A stretch of DNA of 64,000 nt from Amedibacterium intestinale (GTDB taxonomy: Bacteria; Bacillota_I; Bacilli_A; Erysipelotrichales; Erysipelotrichaceae), in contig NZ_AP019711.1 of assembly GCF_010537335.1 (NCBI RefSeq), forward strand, positions 1 through 64,000. Direction: 5' to 3'. Positions within the stretch are counted from its first letter, which is position 1; each line of letters begins with the position of its first letter. Under the pieces are notes generated by a model. It saw only the letters and a list, made by a program, of their open reading frames with translations. It did no database searches and was not told where the DNA came from. Positions 51,148 through 59,897 of this stretch are shown here, one piece after another. The position numbers were made by a program, and so were the translations under genes.

Positions 51148-51176
51148 TAGACAGCTTCACTTGTGAAATATATAAT
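51148..51176 (+). promoter_or_regulatory. Promoter with embedded palindrome for the hydroxyproline operon
   Basis: TAGACA, a 17-base spacer and TATAAT. The perfect palindrome TTCACTTGTGAA (51156-51167) occupies the spacer, an ideal place for a repressor to block polymerase. Confidence 0.6.
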
Positions 51177-51204
51177 TAGTAATGTAAAGACGAGGAGGGA
51201 AGTA

Positions 51205-51780
51205 ATGAATAAGAATATTGGAGAACTGATAAAACAAAAGCGTACGGAAAATAAGATGACACTTAAGGATATTAGTGAAGCAACCGATTTATCCATTGGC
51301 TTTTTATCACAGCTGGAACGAGGATTAACATCAATTGCTCAAGATACATTAAAAAAAGTCGCAAAGGCTTTAAATGTAGAAATGAGTTACTTCATGGATC
51401 AGCCAAAATCAAAAGAAAAAGTAGTGCTAAGAAGCTACGAAAAAGAAATTCTTAGAATTGAGGGTGGTTCCATCATTGAATATTTAATGACAAATATGGT
51501 TACCCAGGCTGAAATGTTACCAAAACTGGTAGAAATCCTTCCGCAGAAAGAAGTAGAAGAATCTTTAACATATTCTCATGAAGGAGAGGAATTCGTTTAT
51601 GTTTTAGAGGGGATTTTAACTTTGAAGGTTGAAAACGAAGTTTATGATCTATATCCTGGCGATTGTGCACATTATCTTTCTACAAGAGCGCATAACTGGA
51701 GTAATCAGACAAACAAGGTTGTAAAATTCATTACGATTAATACCCCAAACCTTTTTAAAGAAACAGGAGAGACGATATGA
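51205..51780 (+). CDS. XRE-cupin transcriptional regulator
   Basis: The 191-residue protein has an N-terminal HTH_3 domain (IGELIKQKRTENKMTLKDI through LSIGFLSQLERG). A C-terminal cupin_2 domain (about 110-185) contains YSHEGEEFVYVLEGILTL and LYPGDCAHYLS. Such proteins sense a small metabolite in the cupin and often regulate amino-acid catabolic operons, here probably hydroxyproline or proline. ATG 51205 has a GAGGAGGG site, and the frame's earlier ATG at 51163 lies inside the promoter region. It overlaps the activase gene by four bases, so it controls its own operon. Confidence 0.9.
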   Translation: MNKNIGELIKQKRTENKMTLKDISEATDLSIGFLSQLERGLTSIAQDTLKKVAKALNVEMSYFMDQPKSKEKVVLRSYEKEILRIEGGSIIEYLMTNMVTQAEMLPKLVEILPQKEVEESLTYSHEGEEFVYVLEGILTLKVENEVYDLYPGDCAHYLSTRAHNWSNQTNKVVKFITINTPNLFKETGETI

Positions 51781-52691
51781 AAGAGCCTACCATAGTGAAT
51801 ATTCAGAAATATTCTGTACATGACGGAGATGGCATTCGTACAACAGTTTTCTTCAAAGGGTGTTTGTTGAACTGCTGGTGGTGTCACAATCCAGAAAGTC
51901 AGAAATATACCCCTGAATTAATGTTTACAAAAGAAAAGTGTACGGGATGTGGATATTGCGAGAAAGCATGTACACATGATGCTATTACAGTGGAAAGTGA
52001 TGGAATAGCCCACACAGATCCTTCAAAATGTGTATTGTGTGCAGATTGTTTAGATTATTGTGTTCAAAATAATCGTGAAATTGTAGGGAAAACTTACAGC
52101 ATTAAAGAATTGATGAAAATCATCAATAAAGATGCTCACTTTTATGAAGAAAGTGGCGGTGGAGTAACTTTATCAGGTGGAGAAGTTATGACACAGGATA
52201 TGGAATATCTGGAAGAATTATGCAAAGCATTAAAAGAAAAAGATTATAATATCGCAATTGATACCTGTGGTTATGCACCAAAAGAAAATTATGAGCGATT
52301 ATTGCCATATGTTGATACATTCTTATATGATATCAAAACATTAGATGATGAAGTACATCAGAAGTATATGGGAAAATCAAATGATTTAATTTTACGTAAT
52401 TTGGAATTTTTAGCTGATAACAATGCTAATATCAATATTCGAATTCCGGTTGTAGAACCTGTAAACAGTGATGAAGAAACAATGATGGATATTATCAAAT
52501 ATCTAAAAGAAAGAATCGGAATTGTAAAGGTAAATTTATTGCCATATCACAATACGGGAAGCAGTAAGTATGAAAAGCTGGGGCGTGAATATCCAGCAAA
52601 AGATTTAAAAGTGCCTAGCAAAGAGCATATGGAAAAGCTGAAAGTTCTATTTGAGGAACATGGTTTCAAACAGGTGAAGATAGGAGGATAA
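51777..52691 (+). CDS. hypG: Glycyl-radical enzyme activating enzyme (HypG-like)
   Basis: A radical SAM protein of 304 residues. It has the cluster motif GCLLNCWWCHNPE (CxxxCxxC), typical of GRE activases, then a ferredoxin-like insert with two 4Fe-4S cysteine sets (CTGCGYCEKAC and CVLCADCLDYC). ESGGGVTLSGGE follows, which binds SAM. It cleaves S-adenosylmethionine to place a radical on the glycine of its partner. The partner is the GRE 3 bases downstream. The name hypG is assigned by that pairing rather than by unique residues. Both proteins are oxygen-sensitive, pointing to an anaerobe. Confidence 0.9.
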   Translation: MKEPTIVNIQKYSVHDGDGIRTTVFFKGCLLNCWWCHNPESQKYTPELMFTKEKCTGCGYCEKACTHDAITVESDGIAHTDPSKCVLCADCLDYCVQNNREIVGKTYSIKELMKIINKDAHFYEESGGGVTLSGGEVMTQDMEYLEELCKALKEKDYNIAIDTCGYAPKENYERLLPYVDTFLYDIKTLDDEVHQKYMGKSNDLILRNLEFLADNNANINIRIPVVEPVNSDEETMMDIIKYLKERIGIVKVNLLPYHNTGSSKYEKLGREYPAKDLKVPSKEHMEKLKVLFEEHGFKQVKIGG

Positions 52692-52694
52692 ACA

Positions 52695-55076
52695 ATGGAA
52701 CTTAGAGGAATGAATGATCGTATCAAAAAGCTTAGACTTCAAAGTGAAGAAACTACACCACACATTTTTATGGAACGTGCAATGTTGATGACAGATGCTT
52801 ATAAAAAATACGAAGGTGAAGTATCAATTCCAGAACTTCGTGCACTTTCTATGAAAGAAATTTTCTCACGTAAAACAATCACAATTGAAGATGGAGAATT
52901 GATTGTTGGGGATAAAGGGGCTGGTCCACAGTCTACACCAACATTCCCAGAGTTATGCTGTCATACTTTGGAAGATATGAAGGTTATGAATGATCGTGAA
53001 CTAATTTGTTTTAAAGTTAGCGATCAGGATTTAAAACAGCAGGAAGAAGTTATTATTCCATTCTGGGAAAAACGCTCTATCCGTCATAAAATTATTAACT
53101 CTATGTCTCAGGAATGGAGAGATTGCTATGAAGCAGGTATCTTCACTGAATTTATGGAACAGCGTGGTCCAGGGCATACAGTAGGTTCTGAAAAAATTTA
53201 TGCAAAAGGTTTCTTAGATTATCAAAATGATATCAAAAAAGCATTGGATTCTATTGATTATTTAAATGATCCAGAAGCAATCGAAAAAAGAGATGAACTT
53301 CGTGGTATGAGCATCATGTGTGATGCAATTATGATTCTTGGTGAACGTTATGCGAAATTAGCTAGAGAAATGGCTGAAAAAGAAACAGATTCAGCTCGTA
53401 AAGAAGAATTGTTACAGATTGCGGCAAACTGTGATGTAGTACCTGCACATAAACCACAGACATACTGGCAGGCTATTCAGATGTACTGGTTTGTACATTT
53501 AGGGGTTACAACAGAATTAAACCCATGGGATGCTTATTCTCCAGGACGTTTGGATCAGCATTTAAATCCATTCTATGAAGCAGATATCGAAGCTGGACGT
53601 TTGGATAAAACAAAAGCAAAAGAATTGTTAGAATGTCTATGGGTTAAATTTAACAACCAGCCAGCTCCTCCAAAAGTAGGTATCACTTTAAAAGAATCTT
53701 CAACATATACTGACTTTGCTAATATCAACACTGGTGGTATTACAGCAGATGGAGAAGATGGAGTTAACGATGTATCTTATTTGATTTTGGATGTAATGGA
53801 TGAAATGAAGTTATTACAGCCATCAAGTAATGTACAGATTTCTAAGAAAACACCAATGAAGTTCTTAAAAAGAGCTTGTGAAATTAGCCGTAAAGGTTGG
53901 GGACAGCCTGCCTTCTATAACACAGAAGCAATTATTCAGGAATTATTGAACGCAGGAAAATCTATTGAAGATGCTCGTCGTGGTGGAACATCTGGATGTG
54001 TTGAAACAGGTGCATTTGGACGTGAAGCTTACATCCTTCAGGGATATTTCAACCTTCCAAAAATTTTGGAAATTACAATGCACAATGGATTTGATCCAGT
54101 TGGTGGAAAACAGTTAGGTCTAAAACTTGGTAATGCAGAAGATTTCAAAACATATGATGAATTATTTGATGCATATAAGAAACAGATTGAATATTTTGCA
54201 GATATAAAAGTAAAAGGTAGCAACATGATTACTCGTATTTATGCAAAATATATGCCAGCTCCATTCTTGTCAATTATTACTGATGATTGTATTTCAAGTG
54301 GAAAAGATTACAATGCTGGTGGTGCTAGATACAATACAAACTATTTACAGGGTGTTGGTATCGGTACAATTACAGACTCTCTTGCTGCAATTAAATATAA
54401 TGTATATGATGAAAAGAAATTTACAATGGCAGAATTGATGCGTGCAATGGATGCTAACTTTGAAGGGGAAGAAAATGCATTGATTTATAACCTTGTATCT
54501 CGTAAAACTCCAAAATATGGAAACGATGATGACTATGCAGATTCTATTATGAAGGAAGTATTCACATTCTATAAAGATACAATTACAGGACGTCCGAACA
54601 TGCGTAATGGACAGTGGAGAATCAATATGCTTCCAACTACATGTCATGTTTATTTCGGTGAAGTTATGCTTGCTTCTCCAAATGGACGTAAAGCACACAA
54701 ACCAGTTAGTGAAGGTATTTCTCCAGAAAAAGCTGCAGACGTTCATGGACCAACTTCCGTTATCCGCTCAGCTAGTAAAATGGATCACCTTTCTACAGGT
54801 GGAACATTGTTGAACCAGAAATTTACTCCTGCTGTAGTTGCTGGAGAAGAAGGTTTAACAAATATGGCAAATCTAATTCGTTCTTACTTTAATATGGATG
54901 GACATCATATTCAGTTCAACGTTATCGATCGTGAAACATTAATTAAAGCACAGCAGAATCCTGCAGAATATCGTGATTTGATCGTACGTGTAGCTGGATA
55001 TTCTGATCACTTCCGTAATTTAAGCAAAGAATTACAGGATGAAATTATTAACCGTACAGAACAAAGTTTTGACTAA
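52695..55076 (+). CDS. hypD: Glycyl-radical trans-4-hydroxy-L-proline dehydratase
   Basis: A glycyl-radical enzyme of 793 residues with the active-site Cys435 and Glu437 in TSGCVETGAFG and the radical Gly768 in RVAGYSDHF. Length and motifs fit the diol-dehydratase-like branch that includes HypD, which dehydrates trans-4-hydroxyproline to 1-pyrroline-5-carboxylate. Assignment to HypD rather than a glycerol or propanediol dehydratase rests mainly on the pyrroline-5-carboxylate reductase encoded 20 bases downstream, the known HypD partner. Codon use is strongly biased, which suggests high expression. The activase lies immediately upstream. Confidence 0.88.
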   Translation: MELRGMNDRIKKLRLQSEETTPHIFMERAMLMTDAYKKYEGEVSIPELRALSMKEIFSRKTITIEDGELIVGDKGAGPQSTPTFPELCCHTLEDMKVMNDRELICFKVSDQDLKQQEEVIIPFWEKRSIRHKIINSMSQEWRDCYEAGIFTEFMEQRGPGHTVGSEKIYAKGFLDYQNDIKKALDSIDYLNDPEAIEKRDELRGMSIMCDAIMILGERYAKLAREMAEKETDSARKEELLQIAANCDVVPAHKPQTYWQAIQMYWFVHLGVTTELNPWDAYSPGRLDQHLNPFYEADIEAGRLDKTKAKELLECLWVKFNNQPAPPKVGITLKESSTYTDFANINTGGITADGEDGVNDVSYLILDVMDEMKLLQPSSNVQISKKTPMKFLKRACEISRKGWGQPAFYNTEAIIQELLNAGKSIEDARRGGTSGCVETGAFGREAYILQGYFNLPKILEITMHNGFDPVGGKQLGLKLGNAEDFKTYDELFDAYKKQIEYFADIKVKGSNMITRIYAKYMPAPFLSIITDDCISSGKDYNAGGARYNTNYLQGVGIGTITDSLAAIKYNVYDEKKFTMAELMRAMDANFEGEENALIYNLVSRKTPKYGNDDDYADSIMKEVFTFYKDTITGRPNMRNGQWRINMLPTTCHVYFGEVMLASPNGRKAHKPVSEGISPEKAADVHGPTSVIRSASKMDHLSTGGTLLNQKFTPAVVAGEEGLTNMANLIRSYFNMDGHHIQFNVIDRETLIKAQQNPAEYRDLIVRVAGYSDHFRNLSKELQDEIINRTEQSFD

Positions 55077-55095
55077 TTTGAAAGGAACATAGATT

Positions 55096-55902
55096 ATGAG
55101 TAAAAAGATTGGGTTTATCGGTAGTGGAAATATGGGAGGTGCTATGATCGGTGGGATCATCAAAGCTTCCCTAACTGCTAAAGAAAATATTTATGTATCA
55201 GATATTAATGAAGCAAGTCTTAATAAAATGAAAGAAAGCTATGGGGTAAATACAACAACAGATAATGCTGAATTAGCTAAAGAATGTGATATTATCGTAT
55301 TATCTGTAAAACCTTTCCTTTATCCAGTAGTTATCAATCAGATTAAGGATGTTGTAAAAGAAGATGTAATTATCGTTGTTATAGCGGCTGGACAGTCTTC
55401 AGCAGCAGTAGCAGAACTATTTGGAAAAGAAATTAAAGTTGTTAAAACAATGCCAAATACACCTGCACTAGTTGGAGAAGGTATGGCTGCAATCGCACCA
55501 GCTAAAAATGTATCAAAAGAAGAAACAGAAGAAATTGTCGCAATCTTCAACAGTTTTGGTAAATGCGAAATCGTACCTGAACATTTGATGGATGCAGTAA
55601 CAGCTGTTAGTGGATCTTCACCTGCCTATGTATATATGCTGATTGAAGCTATGGCTGATGCAGCTGTAGTTGAAGGTATGCCTAGACCTCAGGCTTACAA
55701 ATTTGCAGCACAGTCTGTACTAGGAAGTGCAAAAATGGTTCTTGAAACAGGAAAACATCCAGGGGAATTGAAAGATATGGTTTGTTCTCCAGGAGGAACT
55801 ACAATTGCTGCAGTAGCAAAATTGGAAGAAACAGGTTTTCGTTCAAGCATTATGCAGGGAATGAAAGCTTGTGCTGATAAATCTAGAGAAATGTCTAAAT
55901 AG
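55096..55902 (+). CDS. proC: Pyrroline-5-carboxylate reductase
   Basis: The 268-residue enzyme has the Rossmann motif GFIGSGNMGGAMIGG, the VKTMPNTPALVGEGM segment and the C-terminal ProC signature near VCSPGGTTIAAV. It reduces 1-pyrroline-5-carboxylate to proline with NAD(P)H. Placed directly after HypD, it turns the dehydration product of hydroxyproline into proline. That regenerates oxidised cofactor and supplies proline for synthesis or Stickland-type use. The gene is complete and starts at ATG with a GAAAGGAAC ribosome site. Confidence 0.95.
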   Translation: MSKKIGFIGSGNMGGAMIGGIIKASLTAKENIYVSDINEASLNKMKESYGVNTTTDNAELAKECDIIVLSVKPFLYPVVINQIKDVVKEDVIIVVIAAGQSSAAVAELFGKEIKVVKTMPNTPALVGEGMAAIAPAKNVSKEETEEIVAIFNSFGKCEIVPEHLMDAVTAVSGSSPAYVYMLIEAMADAAVVEGMPRPQAYKFAAQSVLGSAKMVLETGKHPGELKDMVCSPGGTTIAAVAKLEETGFRSSIMQGMKACADKSREMSK

Positions 55903-55951
55903 AACTCATTTAATTTAAAAGAAGAATTTATTGAAAGATAGAGAGATGGTT

Positions 55952-56833
55952 ATGAATATTACTACTATTATTATTACATTATTAGTTATTTTATTAGTTG
56001 GATATGCTGCATTCTTTGCATACGACTTATTTAAACATAAAGATGAATTTGAAAAAGAAACAAACTTCTGGATAACTGGTGTTATTGGGGCAATCGTTAA
56101 CTTCTTTGATCCACTTGGAATTGGAGCATTTGCACCGCAGACAGCTTTATTGAAATTTACAAAACAAACAAGAGATAAACTGATTCCAGGAACAATGAAT
56201 GTTGCCAATACAATTCCAGTATTATTACAGGCATTGATTTTCACAACTATTGTAAAAGTTGAAGCTTTAACATTGGTTGTTATGTTGGTAGCAGCTATGC
56301 TGGGAGCTATTTTGGGAGCTGGTGTAATTTCTCGCATGTCTGAAAAGAAAATTCGTTTGGTAATGGGATTTGCATTGGCTTGTACAGCTTTGATTATGTT
56401 AGCTAGTTTATTAGGATTATTCCCAATCGGTGGTACTGCTATTGGACTTTCTGGAGTTAAACTTGTATTTGCAGGAATCGTAAACTTTGTGTTAGGTGCT
56501 TTAATGACTGCTGGTGTTGGCTTATACAATCCATGTATGGTACTTGTTTATATGTTAGGTATGTCACCAGATGTAGCATTCCCTATCATGATGGGTTCAT
56601 GTGCATTCTTGATGCCACCTGCTTCTGTAAAATTCATTAAAGAAGGAGCATATAACCGTAAATCTGCATTATCTATGTGTATTTTTGGTTCTATTGCGAC
56701 TTTAGTAGCTTCTATTTTGATTAAATCACTTCCACTTGATGTATTGAAATGGATCGTTGTATGTGTTACAGTTTACACATCAACAGTAATGCTTCGTGCA
56801 GGTTTAGCGAAAGTAAAAGGGGCAAATAATTAA
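55952..56833 (+). CDS. TSUP (TauE/SafE) family transporter
   Basis: This 293-residue membrane protein has about eight helices in two similar halves, with the TSUP-type FFDPLGIGAFAPQTALL in the first and TAGVGLYNPCMVLVYMLGM in the second. TSUP proteins carry small anions such as sulfite, sulfoacetate or organic acids. Here it is the last gene of the hydroxyproline operon, 49 bases after proC and before a terminator. It may therefore import hydroxyproline or export a product; this would be a less usual role for the family. ATG 55952 fits the AGAGAG ribosome site; TTG 55931 was rejected. Confidence 0.82.
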   Translation: MNITTIIITLLVILLVGYAAFFAYDLFKHKDEFEKETNFWITGVIGAIVNFFDPLGIGAFAPQTALLKFTKQTRDKLIPGTMNVANTIPVLLQALIFTTIVKVEALTLVVMLVAAMLGAILGAGVISRMSEKKIRLVMGFALACTALIMLASLLGLFPIGGTAIGLSGVKLVFAGIVNFVLGALMTAGVGLYNPCMVLVYMLGMSPDVAFPIMMGSCAFLMPPASVKFIKEGAYNRKSALSMCIFGSIATLVASILIKSLPLDVLKWIVVCVTVYTSTVMLRAGLAKVKGANN

Positions 56834-56842
56834 ATTAAAGAT

Positions 56843-56879
56843 AGAGATTAGAACATGATTGATTCTAATCTCTTTTTTT
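56843..56879 (+). terminator. Terminator of the hydroxyproline operon
   Basis: A perfect 11-bp stem, AGAGATTAGAA with TTCTAATCTCT, is followed by T residues. Confidence 0.9.
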
Positions 56880-56988
56880 CAATTTTCTAACCTCATTGAT
56901 TTTATTTATAGAAATGCAGAAGTAAATAAATTGACGTAAAAATATAGCATCATTATAATAATATGGAAATAGAAAGAGGGTATAACAG

Positions 56989-57408
56989 ATGAAAAAAATA
57001 TATACAGCATCGTTTATTTATTTTTTACTGGCGATGGCAGGAGGTGTTTTTTATAGAGAATTTACAAAGATATTTAACTTTACAGGAATAACAACATTAT
57101 CTTATGTGCATGTACATTTCCTGGTATTAGGTACTTTCTTGTTTCTTTTGTTGTTAGTATTAACTAAAAACTTTTCTATACTAGACAGTAAATGGTTTTC
57201 ACGTTTCTTTATAGTATATAATATTGGTCTTCCTGTAATGGTTGGTATGTTTATTTTAAGAGGAATCTTGCAAGTCACAGGAAGTGGAATAACAAGTGGA
57301 ATGAATGGGATGATTGCAGGAATTGGCGGAGTTTCCCATATACTTTTATTTGTAGCATTGTGTATGATGTTTGCATCTATCAAACAGGCAATCAAAGAAG
57401 CAAAATAA
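56989..57408 (+). CDS. DUF2871-like four-helix membrane protein
   Basis: This 139-residue protein has four membrane segments and two histidines in the second (TTLSYVHVHFLVLGTF), plus a later GGVSHILLFVAL. The pattern fits DUF2871, a family of uncharacterised Firmicute proteins distantly similar to haem-copper oxidase subunit fragments, so the histidines might bind a cofactor (speculative). It stands alone with its own AGAGGG ribosome site and terminators on both sides. The function is unknown. Confidence 0.65.
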   Translation: MKKIYTASFIYFLLAMAGGVFYREFTKIFNFTGITTLSYVHVHFLVLGTFLFLLLLVLTKNFSILDSKWFSRFFIVYNIGLPVMVGMFILRGILQVTGSGITSGMNGMIAGIGGVSHILLFVALCMMFASIKQAIKEAK

Positions 57409-57432
57409 TTATGTTGGAAAAATAAAATATAG

Positions 57433-57491
57433 ATCTACTAAATTCGTAGTATTTCAATAGCACCCATTTGGGTGCTTTATTTGTAGTAGAT
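57433..57491 (+). terminator. Two-tier hairpin after the DUF2871 gene
   Basis: The inner stem AGCACCC/GGGTGCT (7 bp, ATTT loop) is followed by TTTATTT. An outer ATCTACTA/TAGTAGAT stem encloses it. The inner part alone is a good terminator. Confidence 0.75.
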
Positions 57492-57611
57492 TTAACGAAA
57501 AAAATCAAGAGGTTATATATGAAATCTATTGTGTTCATTATGGGGAAATGGTATATATTAAGTAGAATGATACAAAAAGATGTTTACAAAAAAGTAAGAA
57601 ACTAATATAGA

Positions 57612-57639
57612 TTAAGGATTGTGGTAAAATAATCCTTAA
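57612..57639 (+). promoter_or_regulatory. Perfect inverted repeat overlapping an extended -10 box
   Basis: TTAAGGATT and AATCCTTAA (9 bp each) flank ten bases that hold TGGTAAAAT, an extended -10. A dimeric repressor binding here would cover the promoter of the small genes downstream. Confidence 0.55.
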
Positions 57640-57666
57640 ACATAAATATAGCAGGAGATGATAACC

Positions 57667-57708
57667 ATGGTTTTGTTTCTGTTATACGTTAAATCTTTCA
57701 GTGTTTAA
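57667..57708 (+). CDS. Possible 13-residue leader peptide
   Basis: ATG with an AGGAGATGATAACC ribosome site encodes MVLFLLYVKSFSV and stops 41 bases before the small membrane-peptide gene. It is hydrophobic, with no run of one regulatory amino acid. It may be a leader or a small peptide in its own right. Confidence 0.35.
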   Translation: MVLFLLYVKSFSV

Positions 57709-57749
57709 CAGTTATCTTTTCACATTAAAAAATAAAAGGAGTGAAAATC

Positions 57750-57890
57750 ATGAATAAATAAAACCTAAGAAAGTTTAAAGAAAGTGGAGAAAAATATTCT
57801 ATTTCAAAGAGTTTTGCACAGTCTTACAATAGAGGAAGATTATTAATTGCAGGAATTCTCGCCTTGCTTATTTTAATTTTGTGTCTATAA
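57750..57890 (+). pseudogene. Small membrane-peptide gene with in-frame TAA at codon 4
   Basis: After an AAAGGAGTG ribosome site the frame reads Met-Asn-Lys-stop, then continues open for 42 more codons as NLRKFKESGEKYSISKS, a polar middle (FAQSYNRGR) and a hydrophobic end (LLIAGILALLILILCL). It then stops just before a terminator. No alternative start codon lies between the TAA and the rest. The layout of a basic, polar N-terminus, one membrane helix and its own ribosome site and terminator argues that this was a 46-residue gene inactivated by one nonsense change. Sequencing error or suppression are other options. Confidence 0.55.
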
Positions 57891-57915
57891 TATGTAAAAA
57901 ATTCTTTTTAAAAAA

Positions 57916-57955
57916 TGGTTCCAAAATCACATGCTATTTTGGAGCCACTTTTTCT
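57916..57955 (+). terminator. Terminator used as group IIC intron target
   Basis: TGGTTCCAAAAT pairs with ATTTTGGAGCCA (12 bp, one G-U) and runs into CTTTTTCTT. The group II intron begins within a few bases of it. Confidence 0.85.
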
Positions 57956-58484
57956 TGTGGTACGCTAAGCATGGCATACATCTAGGTGGTGAAAGTCCAC
58001 TGTGGGGGCGTTCATCGCAACCGCCAACCACTAGCCAAAGTCAAGGGTGTCCATCGTGAGGTGGAATCTGAAGGAAGACAGAGGCAAAACTCCGGTCTGA
58101 GGAATACGAATCACATCAGGCATATCATGGGGATGAGTGTGCCAAACAACACAAAGTCCAAAAGAGTTGCGGATAAAACTGTGATATGTAAATGTGGCAG
58201 ATATATGGAGGGAAAGAGGTATGACCTTATCTTGGGAGGTCTTGCAGAGGAAAAAAAACCTAGTAACAACGAACTGCAAGAAGTCAGCAGACGTCATAGT
58301 AGCGAGGAAATTCCTGTAATGGGAATGGAGTGAAGGACAGAACAGATTTAGCAGTTATTGAAAATGAAATTGAAGGTATGTACGAAACCACGAAACAGTG
58401 AACAGACTAGGACCATGAGTAGACAAAGAACGGATGAAAGTGGAAGTCAGTGCATACATAGCGAAGAAATGGAGATAACGGAAT

Positions 58485-59768
58485 ATGAAAACAGAGGAAA
58501 GATTATTGGAACAGATGTTACATTTTACAAATCTGCAAACTGCATATGAGCGTGTAGTAAAGAATAAAGGTGCAGTAGGAATAGATGGAGTGGAATATAC
58601 AGAGCTGGGAGCGTATTTGGGGAAATACGGGAAGGAAATAAAAGAACAGATACGTAACAAAAAGTATAAACCACAACCAGTAAAACGAGTAGAGATTCCA
58701 AAAGCAGATGGAGGAGTAAGAAATCTAGGAATACCAACAGTAGTAGACAGATTTATCCAGCAAGCAATCCTGCAGGTGCTCACACCAATTTATGAACCTA
58801 AATTCCATGAACATAGCTATGGTTTTCGACCAAAGAAATGTTGCGAGATGGCAATTATCAAGGTGCTGGAGTATATGAACGATGGCTTTCACTGGATAGT
58901 AGACATAGATTTAGAGAAGTTCTTTGACAATGTAAATCATGACAAGCTGATTACGTTAATCATGAAAGATGTGAAGGATGGAGAAATCGTATCTCTGATT
59001 AGGAAATATCTAAAAAGTGGAATCATGATAAATGATGAATATCGAGAATCCGTCATAGGAACACCACAGGGAGGAAATCTGTCTCCGTTATTGAGTAATA
59101 TTATGTTGAACGAGCTTGATAAAGAACTGGAGGCAAGAGGACTGAATTTTGTGAGGTATGCGGATGACTGCATTATCTTGGTAGGAAGTTCAAAGGCAGC
59201 AGATAGAGTCATGGAGAATGTGTTCAAATTTATAGAAAAGAAATTAGGATTAAAAGTAAACATGACTAAAAGCAAAGTATCAAAGCCGAATGAAATAAAA
59301 TATCTGGGATTTGGATTCTATAAAGACCTAACAGATGGATTATGGAAAGCAAAGCCACATGAAAAGGCGATACAGAAGCTGAAAATGAAATTAAAAAAGC
59401 TGACACAGAGAAGCTGGTCAGTGGAAATGGACTACCGGTTAGGTAAGATAAAACAGTGTATCGTAGGATGGGTAAATTATTTTAGAATAGGAAACTTCAG
59501 AGAGATATGTCGAGAAATAGATAGAAACATACGGTTTCGTATCCGGATGTGCATATGGAAGCAATGGAAAAGAATAAGAACGAAACATCATGCATTAAAA
59601 CGATTAGGAATAGAAGAATGGAAAAGCAGGTCATGGTCAAACAGCCGAAAGGGCTATGCAAGATGTGCAAGCACATTTTTAAAAGTGGCAATATCCAATA
59701 AGATACTAAAGAAAAGAGGTCTAACATCCATGTTAGACCAATATCAGAAAATACATATTCTAGTATAA
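58485..59768 (+). CDS. ltrA: Group II intron reverse transcriptase/maturase
   Basis: The 427-residue intron-encoded protein has RT blocks in order, including KADGGVRNLGIPTVVDR, YGFRPKKCCEMA, VDIDLEKFFDNVNHD, GTPQGGNLSPLLSN and the catalytic FVRYADDCIIL. A maturase (domain X) region follows with IVGWVNYFRIG. There is no C-terminal HNH endonuclease, as expected for class C introns, which use single-stranded or nicked targets. It helps splice the intron RNA and copies it into DNA. A longer-looking frame at 57986-58333 upstream lies in the structured RNA and is not a protein. Confidence 0.95.
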   Translation: MKTEERLLEQMLHFTNLQTAYERVVKNKGAVGIDGVEYTELGAYLGKYGKEIKEQIRNKKYKPQPVKRVEIPKADGGVRNLGIPTVVDRFIQQAILQVLTPIYEPKFHEHSYGFRPKKCCEMAIIKVLEYMNDGFHWIVDIDLEKFFDNVNHDKLITLIMKDVKDGEIVSLIRKYLKSGIMINDEYRESVIGTPQGGNLSPLLSNIMLNELDKELEARGLNFVRYADDCIILVGSSKAADRVMENVFKFIEKKLGLKVNMTKSKVSKPNEIKYLGFGFYKDLTDGLWKAKPHEKAIQKLKMKLKKLTQRSWSVEMDYRLGKIKQCIVGWVNYFRIGNFREICREIDRNIRFRIRMCIWKQWKRIRTKHHALKRLGIEEWKSRSWSNSRKGYARCASTFLKVAISNKILKKRGLTSMLDQYQKIHILV

Positions 59769-59774
59769 ATCTGA

Positions 59775-59806
59775 ACCGCCGTGTGCCGAACGGCATGCAC
59801 GGTGGT
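59775..59806 (+). ncRNA. Group II intron domain V
   Basis: A 32-nt hairpin ACCGCCGTG...CACGGTGGT has an AT bulge on the 3' side and a GAAC loop. The catalytic triad reads CGC, the class C form, rather than AGC. Confidence 0.85.
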
Positions 59807-59897
59807 GTGAGAGGACAGTAATTGAACTAATCAATTACTTCCTACTCGATTATTTGTTAAATTTTTTATCTTTCAAAAAAAGTATTATCATGATCTT

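Larger units (their letters stand above)
57960..59850 (+). mobile_element. Group IIC (bacterial class C) intron
   Basis: The 5' end GTACGCTAAGCATGG and the nearby CTAGGTGGTGAAAGTCCACTG are typical of class C domain I. A reverse transcriptase is encoded in domain IV. Domain V is at 59775-59806, a domain VI stem (AGTAATTGA with TCAATTACT) at 59817-59839, and the 3' end is CCTACTCGAT. Insertion right behind a rho-independent terminator is the known target preference of class C introns. The 5' boundary could shift by about three bases. All parts look intact. Confidence 0.9.

Noticed and set aside
57759-57761. Recoding of the in-frame stop as selenocysteine or pyrrolysine
   Set aside because: The codon is TAA. 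Selenocysteine uses TGA and pyrrolysine TAG, and no insertion element is evident.
57986-58333. 115-codon open frame before the intron reverse transcriptase
   Set aside because: It lies in structured intron RNA domains, has no ribosome site and no protein-like composition.
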